Shown here in pieces: positions 60,210 through 64,000 of a stretch of DNA of 64,000 bases (position 1 is the stretch's first letter; each line of letters begins with the position of its first letter). Source of the stretch: Sphingobacterium spiritivorum ATCC 33861 (lineage in GTDB: Bacteria > Bacteroidota > Bacteroidia > Sphingobacteriales > Sphingobacteriaceae); the NCBI RefSeq assembly GCF_000143765.1, contig NZ_GL379770.1, positions 1,204,903-1,268,902 of the forward strand, read 5' to 3'. A program made the position numbers and the translations under genes. The notes under the pieces were generated by a model. It did not search any database. It saw only the letters and a list, made by a program, of their open reading frames with translations, and was not told the origin of the DNA.

Positions 60210-60674
60210 ATGTATTCCACACTCTTAATTCTCCATTCGCTGGTAAGATGGCTTGTATTGGCCTTTATAATTTATGCTGTTTACAGATCATATACAGGTT
60301 ATATCAAAAACAGGATATTCTCAAATACGGACAATGCTGTGCGACACTGGACAGCAACGATTGCACATATTCAGCTCATGATCGGCATGTTACTGTATAT
60401 CAAAAGTCCGGTTGTGAAATATTTCTGGTCTGACGTAAAGAAAGCCATACAACAAGCAGATCTGACCTTTTACAGTATTATTCATTTTATACTGATGTTG
60501 CTGGCCATTATTACACTGACTCTGGGATCTGCACTGGCGAAAAGAAAAAATACGGATAAAGAGAAATTCAGAACTATGCTGATCTATTTTTCGATTGCCT
60601 TAATAATCATCTTTATCGCCATTCCCTGGCCATTTTCACCCTTATCAAACAGACCTTATTTCAGAACATTTTAA
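60210..60674 (+). CDS. Four-helix integral membrane protein
   Basis: A 154-residue protein with four hydrophobic helices (LLILHSLVRWLVLAFIIYAV, TATIAHIQLMIGMLLYI, FYSIIHFILMLLAIITLTLG, MLIYFSIALIIIFIAIPW). His residues at the helix ends (HSLVRW, HIQLM, HFIL) recall heme-binding four-helix proteins, but this is not shown. Function unknown. Probably in the TetR-controlled operon with the next genes. Confidence 0.75.
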   Translation: MYSTLLILHSLVRWLVLAFIIYAVYRSYTGYIKNRIFSNTDNAVRHWTATIAHIQLMIGMLLYIKSPVVKYFWSDVKKAIQQADLTFYSIIHFILMLLAIITLTLGSALAKRKNTDKEKFRTMLIYFSIALIIIFIAIPWPFSPLSNRPYFRTF

Positions 60675-60676
60675 CC

Positions 60677-60994
60677 ATGAAAAAGTATTTTACAACGACT
60701 ACAGGCCGGTTACGCCTGTTGGCACTTCTGGAAGGATTTTCCTTACTCATACTCGTATTCATTGCAGTCCCTTTAAAATATATTTTTCATGATCCGGATT
60801 GGGTCAGACTTATCGGGCCTGTGCATGGTGTATTATTCTTACTTTTTATCTTTAATACATTACGGGTGGGAGTAGAGGAAAACTGGAAATTTAAGGAGAC
60901 CACCTGGAAAGTCCTTATTGCCTGCATCATCCCGTTTGGAACTTTTTATGTAGATTATAATATTCTTCGCAAACTGCACAATGAACAAAATTAA
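60677..60994 (+). CDS. DUF3817 membrane protein
   Basis: A 105-residue protein with three hydrophobic helices. The family features are GRLRLLALLEGFSLLILVFI, the HGVLFLLFIFNTLRVGV segment and FGTFYVDYNILRK. DUF3817 proteins are small integral membrane proteins without known biochemistry. It starts 2 bases after the preceding stop (coupled). Confidence 0.88.
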   Translation: MKKYFTTTTGRLRLLALLEGFSLLILVFIAVPLKYIFHDPDWVRLIGPVHGVLFLLFIFNTLRVGVEENWKFKETTWKVLIACIIPFGTFYVDYNILRKLHNEQN

Positions 60995-61022
60995 TAATGT
61001 ATAGTTATCTTCATCGACTCTG

Positions 61023-61382
61023 ATGTCTGAACATATTTTCTTTTACACAGGGCTTTCCCTGTTTACCATACATGAAATGGATGCAATACACTGCAAAGAG
61101 TGGCGAATTTTTCCGGGACTTTCCTTTCTGGATGATCGTTGGGGGTTCAGGATCTTTATGTTTGCTCATATTCCCATATTCCTGTTTATTAACAGACAAT
61201 TACATGATGTCCCGACGTCAGAAACATTTATGAAGCGATTTAATGTTTTTCTGATGGTACATATGGGGTTTCACCTGTTGTATCTGAAACATAAGAGGAA
61301 TGAATTTACGGACGGGATTTCATGGTTTTATATCGCGGGAGCAGGAATATGCGGAATCGTGGATCTTTTTGGGGTACAATAG
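61023..61382 (+). CDS. DUF6713 membrane protein
   Basis: A 119-residue protein with several hydrophobic helices; it starts MSEHIFFYTGLSLFTIHEMD and has HCKEWRIFPGL, HIPIFLFI and HMGFHLLYLKHKRNEFTDGI. Conserved His/Glu residues (IHEMDAIHCKEW) suggest a metal or heme site in the membrane. Function unknown. Last gene of the small-membrane-protein cluster. Confidence 0.8.
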   Translation: MSEHIFFYTGLSLFTIHEMDAIHCKEWRIFPGLSFLDDRWGFRIFMFAHIPIFLFINRQLHDVPTSETFMKRFNVFLMVHMGFHLLYLKHKRNEFTDGISWFYIAGAGICGIVDLFGVQ

Positions 61383-61426
61383 AAATCGATAGACAGCGTT
61401 TATATGCACGCTGAAGATAAGAAAAA

Positions 61427-61443
61427 GGGCCCTGAAAGGGCCC
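61427..61443 (-). terminator. Terminator of the propeller lipoprotein gene
   Basis: GGGCCC (61427-61432), TGAAA and GGGCCC (61438-61443) form a GC-rich hairpin. On the minus strand it is followed by TTTTTC, so it terminates the gene ending at 61459. Confidence 0.8.
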
Positions 61444-61458
61444 TCTTCAAATTATAGG

Positions 61459-63225
61459 TTAACTTTTAGGTATATCATATCGGTACACCTTGACTCCTCC
61501 GTCAATAATTGTAGAGAGGTAAGGAATTCCATCAGCTGAAATTTTCATTTCCAGTTTATCTCCGTTTTTAGAGGTAAGCTGAGTAGGAGCATTCCAGTTA
61601 TTGGTATCTTCATTAAATGTGCGCACTACCAGACCATTGTTATTGTCTGAGTAAGCAAAAAATACAGTACCGTTCGGGTGGACGGCTACAGCGATATTAT
61701 CTCTGGTAGCAGTACTGCTGGTTGTCTGTGCTATTCCATCTCCGAACTGTTTCCAGCTGGTTCCGTTCCAGTGCATGACATAAGAGGCATAGCTTGGTGA
61801 ATTCACCTGATAAGCGACATAGATCTCTCCGTTTTTATCAATATCCAGATCAATATTTATACCTCCCGAATTAGCTCCGGCCGGGCCTATATAAGGCGTA
61901 CCTACTACAGTCCAGTTACCGTTTCTGAATTTATAAACAGTAGGTTTACGGGTAGCCGTACCGCCTGTGAGATCCATAGTAACATAGTAAAGATGATTGT
62001 CTTTTCCTCTTACCATTTTGGCGTAGAATCCGGTTGCAGAAGGGGAAAGGGTCTGACCGGACCATGCACCATTTGCATATTTACTGATATAGGTTGCACG
62101 GTTTGCCAGTGGTGCAGCTGCAGCTCCCAGCGTATAACCCAGGAACGGTGTATTTACGGAATCCAGTGCGACAAAGAAATAAGAAGAAACACGATGTCCG
62201 GTAAACTGTTTATTGCCTACAAAACTCCATTGTCCATTCTCATACTTCTTGACAGATCCCAATTGTGCATTTGTACCGTCATAATCTTTATAGGCTACAT
62301 AAACAACTCCGTTGCGGTCAATATCTATAGATGCCCCGTCTATACGATTGTCAGATATACCGGTCGATGGACCAACATTGACCCATTTCGTACTGTCGTA
62401 AGTCGCTACTACGGCTTTTCTGTTTTCAGGTGTATTGCTGTCCGTGAGCGTGTATACAAGATAAGGAAGATTGTTAAACTGACTTACCATCAGCTTCACT
62501 TCTGAAGCACGTGCAGCGCCGATGACATCTCCAAGGTTCATTTCACTCCATACCGGTGCTGTCAATCGTCCTACTTTTACTGTAAACTGGTCCGGAGCCT
62601 GGGATTGTTCATCTTTCAGTTCGAACACGACGTCCTGTTCGTAGTTTTGCTCATTCTTTCCGGAAGTCTGCGCAAGTCCTCCGACTGTTACTGTAGCTCC
62701 CTGAGAAGTGGTATAGCGGGCTTTCAGTTTGGAAATATCAGCATCTACAGGCAGATCCACAGTGATCTGTAATCCTTTGATCGTTGCTTTGTAATCTTTG
62801 AACAGATAATCCGGATTATCTTCCCTGTAAAATCCAAAAGATAAGAAGGAAGCATTTTTTAATGCATATACAGTGTAAAAGGACATTCCTCCCGGAGAAG
62901 AAAAGCGATACGTAGTAGTATCAGCCAGATTGATCCTGCTGATTCCGCTTTCCTGAACTGTATTACCGACAAATGCTACAAATTTCTCGCTGTTAACTGT
63001 AAAGCTCGGAATTGCCTGATTGATATCAATACTGTTCGGAACACGGATAAATACATCATTGCCCTGAATAGTTCCTTCTACACGGTTGCTTAATCCGGGA
63101 TTGGAAGCTGGTTCAAATGTATAAGATAACAACTGGACATTTCCTACTGTGTCCTCTTTTTTGCAGCTGCTGAAGATCCCGGTCAGGATCAGCAGCAAGC
63201 ATATTGTTATAGTGTATTTTTTCAT
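61459..63225 (-). CDS. Lipoprotein with Ig-like region and beta-propeller
   Basis: A 588-residue lipoprotein (lipobox FSSC, Cys21). The N-terminal part is a set of DUF5018/Ig-like strands (NVQLLSYTFEPASNPG, IPSFTVNSEKF, GLQITVDLPVDADI). The C-terminal ~370 residues are propeller repeats of about 45-60 residues, each with 'D-N-G-x-x-Y-V-A-Y' (SIDIDRNGVVYVAYKDYDG, LDIDKNGEIYVAYQV, VAVHPNGTVFFAYSD). It is probably surface-exposed and binds a ligand. Function unknown. It lies directly downstream of the M16 peptidase gene on the same strand. Confidence 0.82.
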   Translation of the reverse strand: MKKYTITICLLLILTGIFSSCKKEDTVGNVQLLSYTFEPASNPGLSNRVEGTIQGNDVFIRVPNSIDINQAIPSFTVNSEKFVAFVGNTVQESGISRINLADTTTYRFSSPGGMSFYTVYALKNASFLSFGFYREDNPDYLFKDYKATIKGLQITVDLPVDADISKLKARYTTSQGATVTVGGLAQTSGKNEQNYEQDVVFELKDEQSQAPDQFTVKVGRLTAPVWSEMNLGDVIGAARASEVKLMVSQFNNLPYLVYTLTDSNTPENRKAVVATYDSTKWVNVGPSTGISDNRIDGASIDIDRNGVVYVAYKDYDGTNAQLGSVKKYENGQWSFVGNKQFTGHRVSSYFFVALDSVNTPFLGYTLGAAAAPLANRATYISKYANGAWSGQTLSPSATGFYAKMVRGKDNHLYYVTMDLTGGTATRKPTVYKFRNGNWTVVGTPYIGPAGANSGGINIDLDIDKNGEIYVAYQVNSPSYASYVMHWNGTSWKQFGDGIAQTTSSTATRDNIAVAVHPNGTVFFAYSDNNNGLVVRTFNEDTNNWNAPTQLTSKNGDKLEMKISADGIPYLSTIIDGGVKVYRYDIPKS

Positions 63226-63234
63226 TTTCTTTGG

Positions 63235-64000
63235 TTATTTATTGGTTTCAGGCAATAGGATTGCTTTCACCCGTGAAGCTCCTATTACTTTAGATTTTAT
63301 TCTGTTACTGATATCTGATCCTGTAATATTATCCAATAGCTCATCATATTTTGTGAAATAATCCCAGTTACTGAAATTATAATACAGGTGGTTTCTTAGT
63401 TCTGCACTCCAGAAGGTTTCTTTCTCATACTGCTTTTTATAATCCTGTTTCAGCTGAACCTTGATGTTTGCTAATTCTTCTTTAAAGTAAGATGGATCTT
63501 TTGCGATTTTATCCAGTTCGACACCAACTTGTCCGATAAGAAAATCTGTACGGGCAGGTTCACATGTAAAGGTAACACGTGTACGCATCAATGGAGTGGG
63601 GAAGGATGTTGCACTGGTGCTGACACCGACACCGTATACTCCGGATTGTTCTTCTCTCAGGTTTTTTCTTAGTTTCACCTTCAGTACTTCTTCCATCAAT
63701 GTATTTTCCATAATCTCTCTGACGCTGTAATTCAGGTCTGTAGTCTGATAGAACAGATTGACAGTAGCTTTCTCTGCTTCCCCTGCATACATCAGGATAT
63801 CGCTGTCATCTTTAAGACTGTAGTTAGGAATACGCTGTGTATGATCTATCGCTGTTCCGGGCAATCCGCCCAGATAGGTTTCTACATCGTTCTTAATACT
63901 ATCCGGATTAAAATCTCCGATAATTACAAATTCAAAATCGCGTGCTGAACCAAAACGCTTATGATATACATCCAGAATACGGTCAAACTGCAGCTCTTTT
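63235..64000 (-). CDS. M16 (insulinase-like) peptidase, C-terminal part
   Basis: The frame is open to the window edge, so the N-terminal catalytic part (HxxEH) is outside. Visible is the C-terminal M16 domain: FEFVIIGDFNPDSIKNDVET, then YLGGLPGT, and VGVSTSATSFPTPLMRTRVT. The protein is probably a periplasmic or secreted zinc protease of the pitrilysin/insulinase type. It ends 9 bases before the propeller lipoprotein gene, so both may be one transcript. Confidence 0.85.
   Translation of the reverse strand, partial: KELQFDRILDVYHKRFGSARDFEFVIIGDFNPDSIKNDVETYLGGLPGTAIDHTQRIPNYSLKDDSDILMYAGEAEKATVNLFYQTTDLNYSVREIMENTLMEEVLKVKLRKNLREEQSGVYGVGVSTSATSFPTPLMRTRVTFTCEPARTDFLIGQVGVELDKIAKDPSYFKEELANIKVQLKQDYKKQYEKETFWSAELRNHLYYNFSNWDYFTKYDELLDNITGSDISNRIKSKVIGASRVKAILLPETNK

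Noticed and set aside
1..64000. tRNA, rRNA, CRISPR, insertion sequences and phage attachment sites
   Set aside because: I looked for their typical patterns and saw none; there is no transposase or integrase frame. A tRNAscan or Infernal run would settle small RNAs.

Overview
The window looks like a chromosomal segment of a Bacteroidota bacterium, most likely the family Sphingobacteriaceae and probably Sphingobacterium. The evidence is low to moderate G+C, Bacteroidota-type promoters (TTG/TTTG, about 18-20 bases, then TAnnTTTG), lipoproteins with Bacteroidota-style lipoboxes, DUF4252, DUF3817 and DUF6713 families, CheB/CheR without flagellar or chemotaxis genes, and weak Shine-Dalgarno sites. 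No tRNA, rRNA, CRISPR array, transposase or phage gene was recognised.

Layout. 1-2600: a DHA2-type drug exporter (cut by the window edge) divergent from an HxlR regulator, then an SDR and an AraC regulator. 2850-9850: a stand-alone histidine kinase, a hairpin-rich intergenic stretch, an ECF sigma/anti-sigma/DUF4252 operon, an acyl-CoA dehydrogenase, a cold-shock-domain gene whose reading frame breaks at a poly-A run, and a MepB gene with a small partner. 10087-18600: a YtcJ-like amidohydrolase with an outer-membrane protein, MscS channel, FKBP isomerase, SDR, class D beta-lactamase and aldo/keto reductase. 18608-22167: a secreted Ntn-hydrolase fusion and a probable zinc-responsive locus (COG0523 GTPase, small partner, divergent periplasmic protein) around a 17-base palindrome. 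22280-30063: a sugar-oxidation locus with three Gfo/Idh/MocA proteins (two are a tandem duplication), a TIM-barrel isomerase, and a divergent GMC oxidoreductase with its subunit-3 protein.

30318-42300 is a signalling island: two hybrid histidine kinases, a response regulator, CheR, CheB and another response regulator in one tight array, then a PL8 polysaccharide lyase and a further kinase/regulator pair. 42363-51240 holds mixed single genes: an NTF2-like protein, a zinc-ribbon/RNAP-alpha-CTD protein, a beta-propeller glycosidase, MaoC, a LamG-EEP fusion, a MarR-GNAT fusion and an ANT(6)-like nucleotidyltransferase.

51352-58302 is the most unusual system. It has two paralogous small Cys-motif membrane proteins flanking an AraC regulator, then a FixH/YtkA-like lipoprotein, an MbnP-like lipoprotein, a MauG/MbnH-like di-heme protein, an outer-membrane beta-barrel whose mature end is Cys-rich, a cytochrome c lipoprotein and a Tat-exported Fe/Mn superoxide dismutase, closed by two tandem terminators. 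MbnP/MbnH are known from methanotroph copper homeostasis, where the di-heme enzyme turns a Trp of MbnP into kynurenine. Here the pair sits in a heterotroph without any visible methanobactin gene, which suggests an envelope copper and peroxide handling operon.

The end of the window has an AraC regulator, a TetR regulator bracketed by two matching dyads, small membrane proteins, a beta-propeller lipoprotein and the C-terminal part of an M16 peptidase that runs off the edge.
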